DNA from: Sphingomonas sp. OV641
GTDB taxonomy: Bacteria > Pseudomonadota > Alphaproteobacteria > Sphingomonadales > Sphingomonadaceae
Assembly: GCF_900109205.1 (NCBI RefSeq)
Contig: NZ_FNZB01000001.1
Coordinates: 2,170,001 to 2,234,000 of the forward strand
Reading direction: 5' to 3'
DNA: 64,000 nucleotides
Below, one piece after another: positions 38,392 through 47,935 of the stretch. Position numbers and translations under genes: made by a program. Under the pieces are notes generated by a model. That model was not told the origin of the DNA, searched no databases, and was given only the letters and a program-made list of their open reading frames with translations. Within the stretch, counting starts at the first letter, position 1, and each line of letters opens with the position of its first letter.

Positions 38392-38748
38392 TCAAGCGGA
38401 CTGCCGGTCCAGCAAGGTGGCGGTGTCGAGGCCGAGAAGGTCGATATAGGCGCGAATGCGGGGCCATTGCTGGCTGACGAAAGAGTCGCGTTCGGCGATG
38501 CGGAGCCGCTCCGCGGCGCCGGGCAGCACGAACATGCCGACGCCGCGCCGCACCTCCACATAGCCTTCATCCTGGAACGACTGATAGGCCTTGGCGACGG
38601 TCAGCGGGTTCGCCCCATGCTCGGCCGCAAGCGCACGCACCGAGGGCAGCTGATCGCCTGCGCGGAAGTCACCACGCAGGATCCCCGCCGCGATCGTTCC
38701 GCGAAGTCTGATATAGACCGGGCTGTCTTCGTTGCTCAGCGCTGTCAT
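38392..38748 (-). CDS. GntR-family regulator, YtrA-like short form
   Basis: A 118-residue GntR regulator that is almost only a DNA-binding domain: 'SPVYIRLRGTIAAGILRGDFRAGDQLPSVRALAAEHGANPLTVAKAYQSFQDEGYVEVRRGVGMFV' is the winged-helix domain, followed by a short dimerisation helix, as in YtrA-type GntR proteins. Target genes are unknown; the hypothetical gene downstream on the same strand is a possibility. It is separated from hom by 82 bp, and both are read leftward. Confidence 0.9.
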   Translation of the reverse strand: MTALSNEDSPVYIRLRGTIAAGILRGDFRAGDQLPSVRALAAEHGANPLTVAKAYQSFQDEGYVEVRRGVGMFVLPGAAERLRIAERDSFVSQQWPRIRAYIDLLGLDTATLLDRQSA

Positions 38749-38830
38749 GCTGCCTTAATACAGCAAATAACGGCCCAGGCCAGCCAAGAAGTGTCCGGAT
38801 CGGTTGCCCGACCCGGCACGACGGGCGCGA

Positions 38831-40117
38831 TCAGTCCAGAATGTGCATCCACAGCGGCTCGCCGGCCAGGCTTTGCGACCCGCGCAACCGCTCCAGCGCC
38901 GCTTCGATATGCGACTCGGGCGCCTCATGCGTGACGATGGCGACCAGCGCCGTTCCGTCGACAGGCGCCGCGCGCTGGATGAGGCTCTCGATCGACACGC
39001 CAGCATCGCGCATCGCCGCCGCGATTTCCGCCAGCACGCCGACCCGATCCGCCACGGTGAAGCGCAGATAGGCACGGCCGCGGCGCTCGCCAGTGGGTGC
39101 CGCCGGCGCTTCCGCCAGCGAGGCGACCGGCATCGCATAAGGCGGACCATATTCGCCGCGCGCGATATCGATGAGATCGGCGACGACGGCGCTGGCGGTC
39201 GGGCCGTCCCCGGCGCCGGCACCCTGGAACAGCAGGCGGCCGACGAAATTGCCCTCGGCGACCACCGCATTGGTGGATCCGGTGACATGCGCCAACGGGT
39301 GATCCGATGGGACGAGATGCGCATGGACGCGCTGGAACAGGCCGTTGGCGCCTGCCTCGGCCACGCCCACCAGCCGAACACGGTAACCGAGCGTCGCGGC
39401 CTCCGCGATGTCAGCCGCGAGGACATGGCGGATGCCGCTGATCGCAACAGCCCCGAAGGCCGGTCGCGTGCCAAAGGCGATGGAGGAGAGGATCGACAGC
39501 TTGTGCGCGGCATCGACACCATCGATGTCGAACGAGGGATCCGACTCGGCATAGCCAAGCGCCTGTGCTTCCGAGAGCACGTCGGCGAAGTCTCGGCCCT
39601 CGGCCTCCATCTTGCTGAGGATGAAATTGCAGGTGCCGTTCAGGATCCCATAGACGCGGCCGATGTCATTGGCGGCGGCGCCTTCGCGCAGGCCCTTGAT
39701 CACCGGGATACCGCCGGCGACGGCCGCCTCGAACTTCAGCGGCACCTTGGCGGCTTCGGCCGCGTCGGCAAGCTCCAGACCGTGGTGCGCCAGCATGGCC
39801 TTGTTGGCCGTGACGAAGCCCTTCCCCGCAGCGAGCGTCGCGCGGGCCAGTGCGAGCGCAGGGCCATCCGCGCCGCCGACCAGCTCCACCACGACATCGG
39901 CATCGCAGCGCGCCAGTGCGCTGGTATCATCGATCCATTCGAAACCGCTGATGTCGACGCCGCGATCCTTGGTACGATCGCGCGCCGACACGGCAACGAT
40001 CTCGATCGGCCGACCGGCACGCCGCGTGATCAGTTCGCGGTTCGCCTCCAGCACGCGGATCACCCCGCCGCCGACCGTCCCGAGCCCCGCCAATGCCACG
40101 CGCAATGCTGTCGTCAT
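38831..40117 (-). CDS. hom: Homoserine dehydrogenase
   Basis: A 428-residue homoserine dehydrogenase of the ACT-containing type. The NAD(P)-binding domain begins 'MTTALRVALAGLGTVGGGVIRVL'; catalytic and substrate segments are 'VTANKAMLAHHG', 'FEAAVAGGIPVIKGLREG', 'ILNGTCNFIL' and 'ALGYAESDPSFDIDG'. The C-terminal ACT domain ('AYLRFTVADRVGVLAEIAAAM') suggests feedback control by threonine. It reduces aspartate semialdehyde to homoserine for Thr/Met synthesis. The frame is open 50 codons upstream, but the ATG at 40117 has a GAGGGGG SD and matches the family start. Confidence 0.97.
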   Translation of the reverse strand: MTTALRVALAGLGTVGGGVIRVLEANRELITRRAGRPIEIVAVSARDRTKDRGVDISGFEWIDDTSALARCDADVVVELVGGADGPALALARATLAAGKGFVTANKAMLAHHGLELADAAEAAKVPLKFEAAVAGGIPVIKGLREGAAANDIGRVYGILNGTCNFILSKMEAEGRDFADVLSEAQALGYAESDPSFDIDGVDAAHKLSILSSIAFGTRPAFGAVAISGIRHVLAADIAEAATLGYRVRLVGVAEAGANGLFQRVHAHLVPSDHPLAHVTGSTNAVVAEGNFVGRLLFQGAGAGDGPTASAVVADLIDIARGEYGPPYAMPVASLAEAPAAPTGERRGRAYLRFTVADRVGVLAEIAAAMRDAGVSIESLIQRAAPVDGTALVAIVTHEAPESHIEAALERLRGSQSLAGEPLWMHILD

Positions 40118-40224
40118 CTTTACCCCCTCATCGCGCAGGAGCGAGTAAGCACTTGGCGGTGCCGTGTCGACCTTGCGCGTGCACGGGACGGTAAAGATCC
40201 AAACACGATCTAATTTTTGGCCGT

Positions 40225-40347
40225 ATCCCCCTTTTGGGGGATGTGCCCTGCGGTCGACTCCTGCCAATGATTAGCTGCGACCCAAGCCCGTGATTCCACG
40301 GGCAACCTGCCCGGCCCCTCTTCACGGAAGGGCCGGGCAACTTTTTT
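40225..40347 (+). ncRNA. Candidate small RNA between hom and the PspC gene
   Basis: On the + strand, where no gene is read, the region holds ordered hairpins: ATCCCCC-TTTT-GGGGGAT (40225-40242), a GGTCG/CGACC pairing (40252-40282), GCCCGTG-ATTC-CACGGGC (40286-40303), and a final 10-bp stem TGCCCGGCCC/GGGCCGGGCA (40308-40339) followed by TTTTTT (40342-40347). The end looks like a proper rho-independent terminator facing right. No clear promoter was found, so this is a candidate only; an intrinsic terminator for unseen upstream transcription is the alternative. Confidence 0.45.
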
Positions 40348-40356
40348 CGTAGCTGA

Positions 40357-40662
40357 TCAGGCTGCCTGGGCGAACACCTGCTGCTCCGCTTCATTGGCCA
40401 CCACGGCCGGCTGCTCGGCCAAGGGCGTTTCCTTGGCGACGTGCTGCGCGGCGCGTGGATTCGGGAAGGCGATCCGGGAGACCAGGACAACCAGCCCGAG
40501 CGCGAGATAGGTGACGACCACACCAACCGGCTGGATGACGAAGGCTGCGCCCAGCGCGAGACGCAGCCACAAGGGGTTGAAGCCGAAGTCTTCACCCAAG
40601 GCGTTGCAGATGCCGAGCAGGTTATCCTTCGGTGCGGTGAGCGGCTGGGCGGCGGTGGTCAT
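40357..40662 (-). CDS. PspC-domain membrane protein
   Basis: A 101-residue protein with the PspC pattern: 'KDNLLGICNALGEDFGFNPLWLRLALGAAFVIQPVGVVVTYLALGLVVL'. It has one or two transmembrane helices (about 30-65) and a Gln/Ala-rich cytoplasmic tail. PspC proteins are linked to the phage-shock envelope stress response in other bacteria, but no pspA/pspB is in the window. The start ATG at 40662 gives the family beginning; the much longer open frame upstream is antisense noise. Confidence 0.78.
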   Translation of the reverse strand: MTTAAQPLTAPKDNLLGICNALGEDFGFNPLWLRLALGAAFVIQPVGVVVTYLALGLVVLVSRIAFPNPRAAQHVAKETPLAEQPAVVANEAEQQVFAQAA

Positions 40663-40893
40663 TGCGATTGCTCCGGTCTGTAACGGCGTCGGCCGTTGAT
40701 GCCGGGCGATTTGCAGCTTCCGTGCCAGACATGGTTTTCCTGCTTTTTTAGCTACTTGCCGAAGCTCGGCGCTTGGTCGCCATCCGCAACTGCCGGACAG
40801 GGCGCCAGATAGTGGCGATATTTGCCAACCCAGCGGGGTGCGCCGGGTGAGGATCGCATTGGCGCCGCATCCTTGATGTGCCAGCATGCCGCG

Positions 40894-42855
40894 ATGACCA
40901 TGCCGCCAAAACCTGTTGCCGAACTCACCCCGCGCGCCGTGCTGCTGGGCGGATTGATCACATTGCTGTTCACGGCGGCGAACGTCTATCTCGGCCTGAA
41001 GGTCGGGCTCACCTTTGCGACGTCGATCCCCGCGGCGGTGATCTCCATGGCGATCCTGCGCCAGTTCCGCGGCTCGTCCATCCTTGAGAACAATATCGTC
41101 CAGACCATCGCCAGTGCTGCCGGCACGCTGGCCGCGATCATCTTCGTGCTGCCGGGGCTGGTGATCATCGGCTGGTGGCAGGGCTTCCCCTTTCACCTGA
41201 CAGCCGGGATCACGGCGCTTGGCGGCGTGCTGGGCGTGATGTTCTCGGTGCCGCTGCGGCGCGCGCTGGTGGTGGAGAGCGACCTTCCCTATCCCGAGGG
41301 GCGCGCGGCGGCGGAGGTGCTGGAGGTCGGCTCCGGCTCACGCGCGGGGGCGGCGGAAAGCGCGGCGGGGCTTCGCCTGCTGGTATCCGGTAGCGTGGCA
41401 TCGGCCGGCTTCGCGATCCTGACCCAGATGAAGCTGGCGGCGGCGGAGGTCGGCACCTGGTTCCGGCTGGGCAGCGGCGCGACCGGGGCAGCGGGCAGCC
41501 TGTCGTTCGCCTTGTTCGGCGTCGGTCATCTGGTTGGCCTGTCGGTCGGCCTTGCCCAGCTCGTCGGCCTTGTCACCGCCTGGTTCATCCTGCTGCCGAT
41601 CCTCACCGCGGCACAGCCGGCGGCGGGTGACGTGGAAAGCTGGGCGGGAGCGATCTTCCGCGAAGACGTGCGCTTCTTCGGTGCCGGCGTGATCGGCATC
41701 GCTGCCGTCTGGACGCTGGTGCGGATCGCGCGGCCGGTGGTCGGCGGTGTCACCTCGGCGCTGGCCGCCAGCCGGGCACGGCACGCCGGCGAAGCGCTGG
41801 CGCTGGAGGAGCAGGATCTGCCGATCGGCGTGGTAGCCGGCGCCGCACTGGCCCTGCTGCTGCCGATCGCCTGGTTGTTGTGGAGCGTCGCGAGCGCCGG
41901 CCCGATCGCCGGCTCTGCCGCAGTGTTGGTAGCGGGCGCGCTCGTCTTCGTCGTGGTGATCGGGCTGATGATCGCCACCGTCACGGGCTATATGGCCGGC
42001 CTGATCGGGGCCTCCAATTCGCCGGTATCGGGGATCGGGATCCTCTCCATCCTGGCCGCGTCCCTGCTGCTGGTGGGTCTGTTCGGGCGCGACCTGCCGG
42101 CTGACACGACTGCCGCCCTGGTCGCATATGCGCTGATCGTCACCGGCATCGTGTTCGGCATCGCCACCATCGCAAATGACAATCTGCAGGACCTGAAAAC
42201 CGGGCAGCTGGTCGGCGCGACACCGTGGAAGCAGCAGGTGGCGCTGGTGATCGGCGTGATCTTCGGGTCGATCGTGGTACCGCCAGTGCTTGACCTGCTG
42301 AACACCGCGTTCGGCTTCGCCGGCGCGCCAGGTGCCGGGCCGAACGCGCTGGCCGCGCCGCAGGCCGGGCTGATCTCCTCACTCGCGAAGGGCGTGCTGG
42401 GCGGCGATCTCAACTGGTCGATGCTGCGCTGGGGCGCGCTGGCGGGCGTGATCTTCATTGCCCTGGACGAGGCGCTGGGCAAAGCGAAGCGCCTGCGCCT
42501 GCCGCCGCTCGCGATCGGCATCGCCATCTACCTGCCGATGGCGGTGATCCTGCCGGTGGTGCTCGGCGCGCTGATCGGCGCGGCCTATGATCGCTGGGCG
42601 GATCGCACCGCCAACCCGGAAGCCGCGCGGCGCATGGGAACGCTGACCGCGACCGGCATGATCGTCGGCGAGAGCCTGTGGGGCGTGGCCTTTGCCGGGA
42701 TCGTCGCCGCCAGCGGGAGCGACACGCCGCTCGCGGTGGTGGGCGACGGCTTCGTGCCCGTCGCCCTGACCGGCGGCGCCCTGTTGTTCGTGGCGCTGAT
42801 CGCGTGGCTTTACCGCGCCACGCGCCGCGCCGTCACATCAGCGCCAGCAGCTTAG
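40894..42855 (+). CDS. Oligopeptide transporter, OPT family
   Basis: A 653-residue OPT transporter with about fifteen to sixteen hydrophobic helices. Family landmarks are 'LTPRAVLLGGLITLLFTAANVYLGLKVGLTFATSIPAAVISM' at the N-terminus, 'NNIVQTIASAAGTLAAIIFVLPGL', 'PYPEGRAAAEVLEVG' and 'GESLWGVAFAGIVAASG'. OPT proteins import peptides, or metal chelates, with protons. The start ATG at 40894 was chosen over in-frame upstream codons with no homologous content. The 3' end overlaps the convergent GH130 gene by 23 bp. Confidence 0.9.
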   Translation: MTMPPKPVAELTPRAVLLGGLITLLFTAANVYLGLKVGLTFATSIPAAVISMAILRQFRGSSILENNIVQTIASAAGTLAAIIFVLPGLVIIGWWQGFPFHLTAGITALGGVLGVMFSVPLRRALVVESDLPYPEGRAAAEVLEVGSGSRAGAAESAAGLRLLVSGSVASAGFAILTQMKLAAAEVGTWFRLGSGATGAAGSLSFALFGVGHLVGLSVGLAQLVGLVTAWFILLPILTAAQPAAGDVESWAGAIFREDVRFFGAGVIGIAAVWTLVRIARPVVGGVTSALAASRARHAGEALALEEQDLPIGVVAGAALALLLPIAWLLWSVASAGPIAGSAAVLVAGALVFVVVIGLMIATVTGYMAGLIGASNSPVSGIGILSILAASLLLVGLFGRDLPADTTAALVAYALIVTGIVFGIATIANDNLQDLKTGQLVGATPWKQQVALVIGVIFGSIVVPPVLDLLNTAFGFAGAPGAGPNALAAPQAGLISSLAKGVLGGDLNWSMLRWGALAGVIFIALDEALGKAKRLRLPPLAIGIAIYLPMAVILPVVLGALIGAAYDRWADRTANPEAARRMGTLTATGMIVGESLWGVAFAGIVAASGSDTPLAVVGDGFVPVALTGGALLFVALIAWLYRATRRAVTSAPAA

Positions 42856-44116
42856 AGATCTCCACAAAGGCGAAGCCGACCGAGCTGTCGGCGATACCAT
42901 AAGGCATGAACAACTTGTCCCCCTGCCGCATCGCGCCGCAGGTATAGACCACGTTGGGCACATAGCCTTCGCGGTCCTGATCGGCGGCCGCCAGGATCGG
43001 CTCACGCGTGCGGCCGAGCACCTTGGACGGATCGTTCTTGTCGAGCAGCGCCGCGCCGATCGAATATTTGCGCATCGCGCCCACGCCATGGGTGAGCAGC
43101 AGCCAGCCCTCGTCGACCTCGATGGGCGGGCCGCAATTGCCGATCTGCACCAGTTCCCAAGGGAACACCGGGGTTAGGATAAGCTCTCCATCGTCCCAAT
43201 GATCGAGCCGGTCCGACCGCAGCAGATACAGGTTCTCGCCATCCTGCCGACCGATGGAGAGATATTCGCCGTTCACCGTGCGCGGGAACAGCGCAATGCC
43301 CTTGTTGCGGGCGGCCGATCCGGTCATCGGCACCAGATCGAAAGCGCGGAAATCGCGCGTGCGCAGCAGTTCGGACTGGATGCTGGCGCCATTATAGGCC
43401 GTGTACGTACCGAGCCACTCCAGCGAGCCATCGTCATGGGTGAAGTGGACGAGGCGCAAATCCTCCAGCCCCTTCGACTGCGCCTCGGTGATCGGGAAGA
43501 TCACCGTGCCCGACAGGGTGGAATCGCGGTTCCGATGCACCGTGACGGGGCCAGTCGGAATGTCCTGCCCGTCGATCCCGTGCGCGTCGGCCGCAGTGGC
43601 GAAGGGCGGTTCGGGCGCCAGCATCAGCTGATTGTCGCTGGTGATGATCCCTTCGCGGAAAGCGACGGAGGAGATATGGCCCTCACCCACCGCACGAAGG
43701 CTCATCAGGATGCGCTGCGACCCTTCGGTCATCCCGGACTGATCGGGATGCGGCACCGCGCTGGGGTTCATCAGCGCCGCGGCCGCATAGCTATATTCGT
43801 GACAGAAATAGGCGCCGATCAGCTGCCGCTTCTCATCATCGATGGCCAGGTTATCCAGCCCGTGAAGCTCGGCGATTTCCGCGAAGCGGGTCAGGAACAC
43901 GCGGCGCGTTTGCCAGTGGCGCGCCTCGAAATCCTTGAGCACGGCAGCCAGCTGCTCGCTCGCCTGGATCGACGTCATAGCCAGAACGGCATCGATCATT
44001 CGTTGGGAACGGCTTTGCCCCTGACCGTTCATCGCCGATTTGGCGATATGGAACGGGCGCACCACGACACGCGACGGGTCGGCATGGAGCCGGAGCCGAT
44101 GATTGAACAAGTCCAA
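42833..44116 (-). CDS. GH130 family beta-mannoside phosphorylase-like protein
   Basis: A 427-residue GH130 protein. The start 'FNHRLRLHADPSRVVVRPFHIA' and the late blocks 'VQIGNCGPPIEVDEGWLLLTHGVGAM', 'YSIGAALLDKNDPSKVLGRT' and 'YVPNVVYTCGA' are characteristic of this five-bladed propeller family, which cleaves beta-1,4- or beta-1,2-mannosides with phosphate to release mannose-1-phosphate. The start is a TTG at 44116 with GAGG eight nt upstream, preceded by the 53-bp gap from the GT4 gene. The pairing with that glycosyltransferase suggests one pathway. The subclass, and so the linkage, cannot be fixed from sequence alone. Confidence 0.84.
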   Translation of the reverse strand: MDLFNHRLRLHADPSRVVVRPFHIAKSAMNGQGQSRSQRMIDAVLAMTSIQASEQLAAVLKDFEARHWQTRRVFLTRFAEIAELHGLDNLAIDDEKRQLIGAYFCHEYSYAAAALMNPSAVPHPDQSGMTEGSQRILMSLRAVGEGHISSVAFREGIITSDNQLMLAPEPPFATAADAHGIDGQDIPTGPVTVHRNRDSTLSGTVIFPITEAQSKGLEDLRLVHFTHDDGSLEWLGTYTAYNGASIQSELLRTRDFRAFDLVPMTGSAARNKGIALFPRTVNGEYLSIGRQDGENLYLLRSDRLDHWDDGELILTPVFPWELVQIGNCGPPIEVDEGWLLLTHGVGAMRKYSIGAALLDKNDPSKVLGRTREPILAAADQDREGYVPNVVYTCGAMRQGDKLFMPYGIADSSVGFAFVEISKLLALM

Positions 44117-44169
44117 GAAAAAGGCCTCGTATTGTCGTCCGGAAGTCGACGCGCCAAGGCAAGCGGGGC

Positions 44170-46443
44170 TTACGCGACAGCGCGCCCCGTTCCTGCCACG
44201 GCTTGCGCTGCCTTTGAAAGCCTAGAAATCGCGCAGTTCGACAATTGCAGCGCCAGAATGGACTCGGCGCCCTGATTTCGGTTCAAACCGGTGGGCATCA
44301 GCCCATCGAAACAGCCGCCATCCTGCACCGTGGCGAGCGGCAGATCGAGATCGTTCTGCCCGAAATACCAGCCATAGGCCCGCTCCGCCTCTGTCCGCCA
44401 ACGTTCTTCGCCCGTGGCCGCAAAGGCGGCGCAGCACGCTTCAACCGTTGCCTGCGCTTCCAGCGGCTGCTGATCGAACGGCAGCGGATCGGCATAGGGC
44501 CGCCCAAAGCTTTCGGTGCCCACAGCGCGGAAGCGACCCTCCGGGCTCTTTTGCTGTTCGATGATCCAGGCCAGCGTCTCCAGGCCGGTATCCACCACAT
44601 CCTGCCGGCCGATCGCCTGCCCGGCGCGGATCAGCGCCTCGGGCAGTCGGGCGTTGTCATAGGCGAGAACAATCTCGAACCAGACCCAATTGGGGCGCCG
44701 TGCGGCATCCAGCAGGGCCATATGCTCGTCCGGGAAGCGCGTGAGGATCGAATGCGCGAGCTGATGCCCGGGCGATGCCTCCAGCATGGCGGCCGCACCC
44801 AGCATGGCGAAGGATTGCGCGCGCGGACTGCCAAGCTCGAAGGCGAGGCTTGCCGTCATGTCGAACATCATCGTCGCCCAGTCGCGATGCTTGCGGCTGC
44901 GCGCGTCTCGCGCGGTGACGCCAAGCGCCCACAAGGCGCGACCGTTGGAATCCTCCGACCCCTCGTCCTCGCACCACGTCCGATCGAAGTTCATGAAGTT
45001 GCGGAAGCGGCGCTGTTCCGGGTTCCATGCGAACTGCACAAAGGACGCGTAGATGGTGGTCCATTTGTCCCGTGCAGCGTCGTCGAGGTCGTCCATCGCG
45101 CTCATCAGGATCAGCGCGCGTGCATTGTCATCGATGCAATAACCGTGGCGACGATCGGGCACGGAATAGATCGAATGCTGCAGCATCCCGGTCGAATCGC
45201 TCATCCGCTCCACGGCGGAGAGATCAGGCGCGTGAGGCTTGATCGGCCCGGAAGAGGCGATGCGCTGAGGGCGCCCGTCAACGATCGACGTAATCTCGTT
45301 CATTGCTCGCTCCGCCACACGTGACCAAGTCATCGTCCGGCCGCGCTCATAGGCGCGTGCGGACAGGCGTGAGCGGTTGCGCTCGCTGCCCAAAAGGCTG
45401 TTGATCTCACGCGCGAAAGCCGCCGCATCCCGGAAGTCGACCAGCACGCCATGTCCGTCGGCCAGGATCTCCGTGGCATGGACATAAGGCGTGGAGATCA
45501 CGGCCTTGCCCACGCCCACGGCATAGGAGAGCGTGCCGCTCGTGATCTGTGCCGGGTTCAGATACGGCGTGACATAGATGTCGGCCGCCTGGAGATAGTC
45601 GATCAGTTCGTCCTGCTCGACAAAGGCATCAACGAAAGCGACGTTGTTTTCGACGCCGAGTTCGCGGGTCAGCGCCTTCAGGCCATCGCGATATTTCTCG
45701 CCTTCATGGGCGACGAGATTGGGATGGGTGGCGCCCAGCACGATATACATCGCATCCGGGTTCTGCTCCACGACGCTGGGCATTGCCTCGATCACCGTCT
45801 CGATGCCCTTGCCCGGCGCGAGCAGGCCGAAGGTGAGGATCACCTTGCGCCCCGACCAGCCGAAGCGCGGCTTCACCGTGGCGGGATCGGCGAAGGGGCG
45901 ATCGGGCACGCCATGCGGAATGGTGACGATCGAGCGCGGATTGGCGCCATGGACCCGCGTCAGGATGTCCCGACCGCGTTCGGCCATGACGATGACCTTT
46001 GCCGCACGCCGCAGCAGCCCTTCCATCACCGCCCGCTCCTGCGCGCTCGGCTTTTCCAGAACGGTGTGCAGCGTGACGATCAACGGCAGATTGGTACGAT
46101 CGAGCAGCGCCAGGATATGCTCCCCGGCCGCGCCACCGAAGATGCCATATTCGTGCTGGAGCCAGATCGCCTGTGCGCCGGACGTCTCGATCGCTCTCGC
46201 AGTTGCGATATAGGCTGCCCGATCATCCTGCGGGATCGTGCCAGTGACGCACGAGGGATAATCATAGCGACCGGGATGATCGTCCATCGCGTACACATCG
46301 ACGGACAGATCCGGATAGCGGCTTTTCAGGGCGTTGAACGTATCGGTCGTGAAGGTCGCAAGCCCACATTTTCGCGGCAGAAAATTGCCGATGAGGGCGA
46401 TGTGCGTGACGCTGTTGTTCTCGACCGCTTGGTTCATCCTCAT
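44170..46443 (-). CDS. GT4 glycosyltransferase fused to an alpha/alpha-barrel-like domain
   Basis: A 757-residue fusion. Residues about 1-395 form a GT-B glycosyltransferase of family GT4: 'HIALIGNFLPRKCGLATFTTDTF', 'WLQHEYGIFGG', 'ILTFGLLAPGKGIETVIEAMP' and 'YVTPYLNPAQITSGTLSYAVGVGKAVISTPY', with the donor-binding E-containing region. Residues about 400-750 are helical and rich in 'DDNARAL', 'WALGV', 'EAQATVEACCAAF' and 'AYGWYFGQNDL' patterns, like an (alpha/alpha)6 barrel glycosidase or epimerase-like domain. The donor may be GDP-mannose, made by ManC nearby, but that is inference. The GH130 gene follows 53 bp downstream. The first ATG has AAAGG 4 nt upstream. Confidence 0.82.
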   Translation of the reverse strand: MRMNQAVENNSVTHIALIGNFLPRKCGLATFTTDTFNALKSRYPDLSVDVYAMDDHPGRYDYPSCVTGTIPQDDRAAYIATARAIETSGAQAIWLQHEYGIFGGAAGEHILALLDRTNLPLIVTLHTVLEKPSAQERAVMEGLLRRAAKVIVMAERGRDILTRVHGANPRSIVTIPHGVPDRPFADPATVKPRFGWSGRKVILTFGLLAPGKGIETVIEAMPSVVEQNPDAMYIVLGATHPNLVAHEGEKYRDGLKALTRELGVENNVAFVDAFVEQDELIDYLQAADIYVTPYLNPAQITSGTLSYAVGVGKAVISTPYVHATEILADGHGVLVDFRDAAAFAREINSLLGSERNRSRLSARAYERGRTMTWSRVAERAMNEITSIVDGRPQRIASSGPIKPHAPDLSAVERMSDSTGMLQHSIYSVPDRRHGYCIDDNARALILMSAMDDLDDAARDKWTTIYASFVQFAWNPEQRRFRNFMNFDRTWCEDEGSEDSNGRALWALGVTARDARSRKHRDWATMMFDMTASLAFELGSPRAQSFAMLGAAAMLEASPGHQLAHSILTRFPDEHMALLDAARRPNWVWFEIVLAYDNARLPEALIRAGQAIGRQDVVDTGLETLAWIIEQQKSPEGRFRAVGTESFGRPYADPLPFDQQPLEAQATVEACCAAFAATGEERWRTEAERAYGWYFGQNDLDLPLATVQDGGCFDGLMPTGLNRNQGAESILALQLSNCAISRLSKAAQAVAGTGRAVA

Positions 46444-46558
46444 ATGCCTTTGCTACGGAAGAGCGCCCGTTAACATGGCGTTCAGCGTTACAACCCGCCT
46501 GACGCGGGTTGGTTGCGCAATCTGCTGCAATGCAGCGCTGAATTGTCCCGGAAAGCGT

Positions 46559-47002
46559 TCAGCCGCGCCCGCGGTAGGACGGAACCCCCTGATCGGGGAC
46601 CCACAGGTCCGCAGGCGGCGCGCCGGTCTGCCAAAAGACGTCAATCGGGATGCCGCCGCGCGGATACCAATAGCCGCCGATTCGCAGCCACCGCGGCTTC
46701 ATTTCCTCGACCAGCCGCTCACCAATGCCGACCGTGCAATCCTCATGAAAGGCGGCGTGATTGCGGAAGCTGCCGAGAAACAGCTTCAGCGATTTGGATT
46801 CAACAATGGTGTCGCCGGGCACGTAATCGATCACGAGATGCGCGAAGTCGGGCTGGCCGGTAACGGGGCACAGTGACGTGAATTCCGGCGACACGAAGCG
46901 GACCAGATAATTGCGGCCGAGGCGCGGATTGGGAACGTAATCGAGCACCGCCTCTTCCGGGCTGGCGGGAAGCGGGCTGTTCTTGCCGAGATGGAGTGTC
47001 AT
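46559..47002 (-). CDS. queF: NADPH-dependent 7-cyano-7-deazaguanine reductase QueF
   Basis: A 147-residue unimodular QueF, a T-fold enzyme that reduces preQ0 to preQ1 in queuosine synthesis. The catalytic Cys is in '[20 protein letters not shown]', where the Asp is also expected; '[22 protein letters not shown]' carries the Glu/His substrate and NADPH contacts. The ATG at 47000-47002 ([10 protein letters not shown]) begins the known family N-terminus; the frame stays open upstream. It is read toward the GT4 gene but is separated by 115 bp that includes a 7-bp hairpin (46492-46510). No preQ1 riboswitch was seen upstream. Confidence 0.95.
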   Translation of the reverse strand: MTLHLGKNSPLPASPEEAVLDYVPNPRLGRNYLVRFVSPEFTSLCPVTGQPDFAHLVIDYVPGDTIVESKSLKLFLGSFRNHAAFHEDCTVGIGERLVEEMKPRWLRIGGYWYPRGGIPIDVFWQTGAPPADLWVPDQGVPSYRGRG

Positions 47003-47098
47003 GCGGAGCAGATAGGGGCAGGCTCGCCGCGATACCAGTTCGCCGGCGTTGGTCCGCGCGTGTTTCGACAAGCGGGAATTGGAGGCTAAGAGAAGCGC

Positions 47099-47935
47099 AT
47101 GGACCCACTTGTCTCCGCCCAATGGCTTGCCGCCGAGATCGGCGCGCGTGATCTTCGCCTTGCCGATTGCACCTGGTTTCTGCCCGGTGATGGACGGGAC
47201 GCCGCGGCGGAATATCTCGCCGGGCACATCCCCGGCGCGGTCTTTCTTGACCTGGCGGAGATGACCGACACGGAAACGAGCCTGCCGATGATGCTGCCCG
47301 GACCGGAGAAGTTCGCCAGCCGGATGGGCCGGCTGGGGCTTGGCGATGGCACGCGGATCGTGCTGTACGACCAGTCTCCGCATCACACCGCGGCGCGCGG
47401 CTGGGCCATGTTGCGCAGCTTCGGCATCACCGATGTCGCCATTCTCGACGGCGGGCTGGATGCGTGGGGCAGGGCCGGTGGTGCGCTGGCGATCGGCGAG
47501 GAAGCGCCGCGGCCGCGGCACATCACGCCGCGCGATCGCGGCCGCGCCATCCGCGATCTGATGCACATGAAGGCCGTGCAGGCCAGCGGCGCCGAACAGA
47601 TCGTCGACGCACGCTCCCCAAGCCGCTTTGCCGGGGCCGAAGCGGAGCCGCGCGCGGGCGTGACCCCCGGGCATATACCTGGTTCGACCAACCTTCATTA
47701 CGCCCGCTTCTTCCGCGAAGATGGCACATGGAAGGACGTGGACGCGCTGCGCGCCCTCTTCAACGACGCCGGTATCGACCTCGAGCGGCCGATGGTGGCG
47801 ACCTGCGGCTCAGGCGTGACCGCCGCGGTGATCGCCTTTGCCGCGCATCTGCTGGGGCGCGAGGTGCCGGTCTATGACGGAAGCTGGGCGGAGTGGGGCG
47901 CCGATCCCGCCACGCCGAAGGAGACCGGGGCATGA
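47099..47935 (+). CDS. sseA: 3-mercaptopyruvate sulfurtransferase (rhodanese)
   Basis: A 278-residue protein with two rhodanese domains. The active loop '[13 protein letters not shown]' holds the persulfide cysteine in the mercaptopyruvate-type CGSGVTA sequence. The inactive first domain has '[32 protein letters not shown]'. It transfers sulfur from 3-mercaptopyruvate to thiols or cyanide. It diverges from queF. Its TGA overlaps the metC ATG (ATGA at 47932-47935), so the two genes, plus mscS, form a coupled operon. Confidence 0.94.
   Translation: MDPLVSAQWLAAEIGARDLRLADCTWFLPGDGRDAAAEYLAGHIPGAVFLDLAEMTDTETSLPMMLPGPEKFASRMGRLGLGDGTRIVLYDQSPHHTAARGWAMLRSFGITDVAILDGGLDAWGRAGGALAIGEEAPRPRHITPRDRGRAIRDLMHMKAVQASGAEQIVDARSPSRFAGAEAEPRAGVTPGHIPGSTNLHYARFFREDGTWKDVDALRALFNDAGIDLERPMVATCGSGVTAAVIAFAAHLLGREVPVYDGSWAEWGADPATPKETGA

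Noticed and set aside
40118..40356. 6S RNA or a SAM-type riboswitch upstream of hom
   Set aside because: The ends do not pair into a long 6S-like rod, and no SAM-II/SAM-V-like core is visible; only generic hairpins are seen.
47003..47098. preQ1 riboswitch ahead of queF
   Set aside because: The 96-bp gap has no preQ1 aptamer-like hairpin with an A-rich tail.
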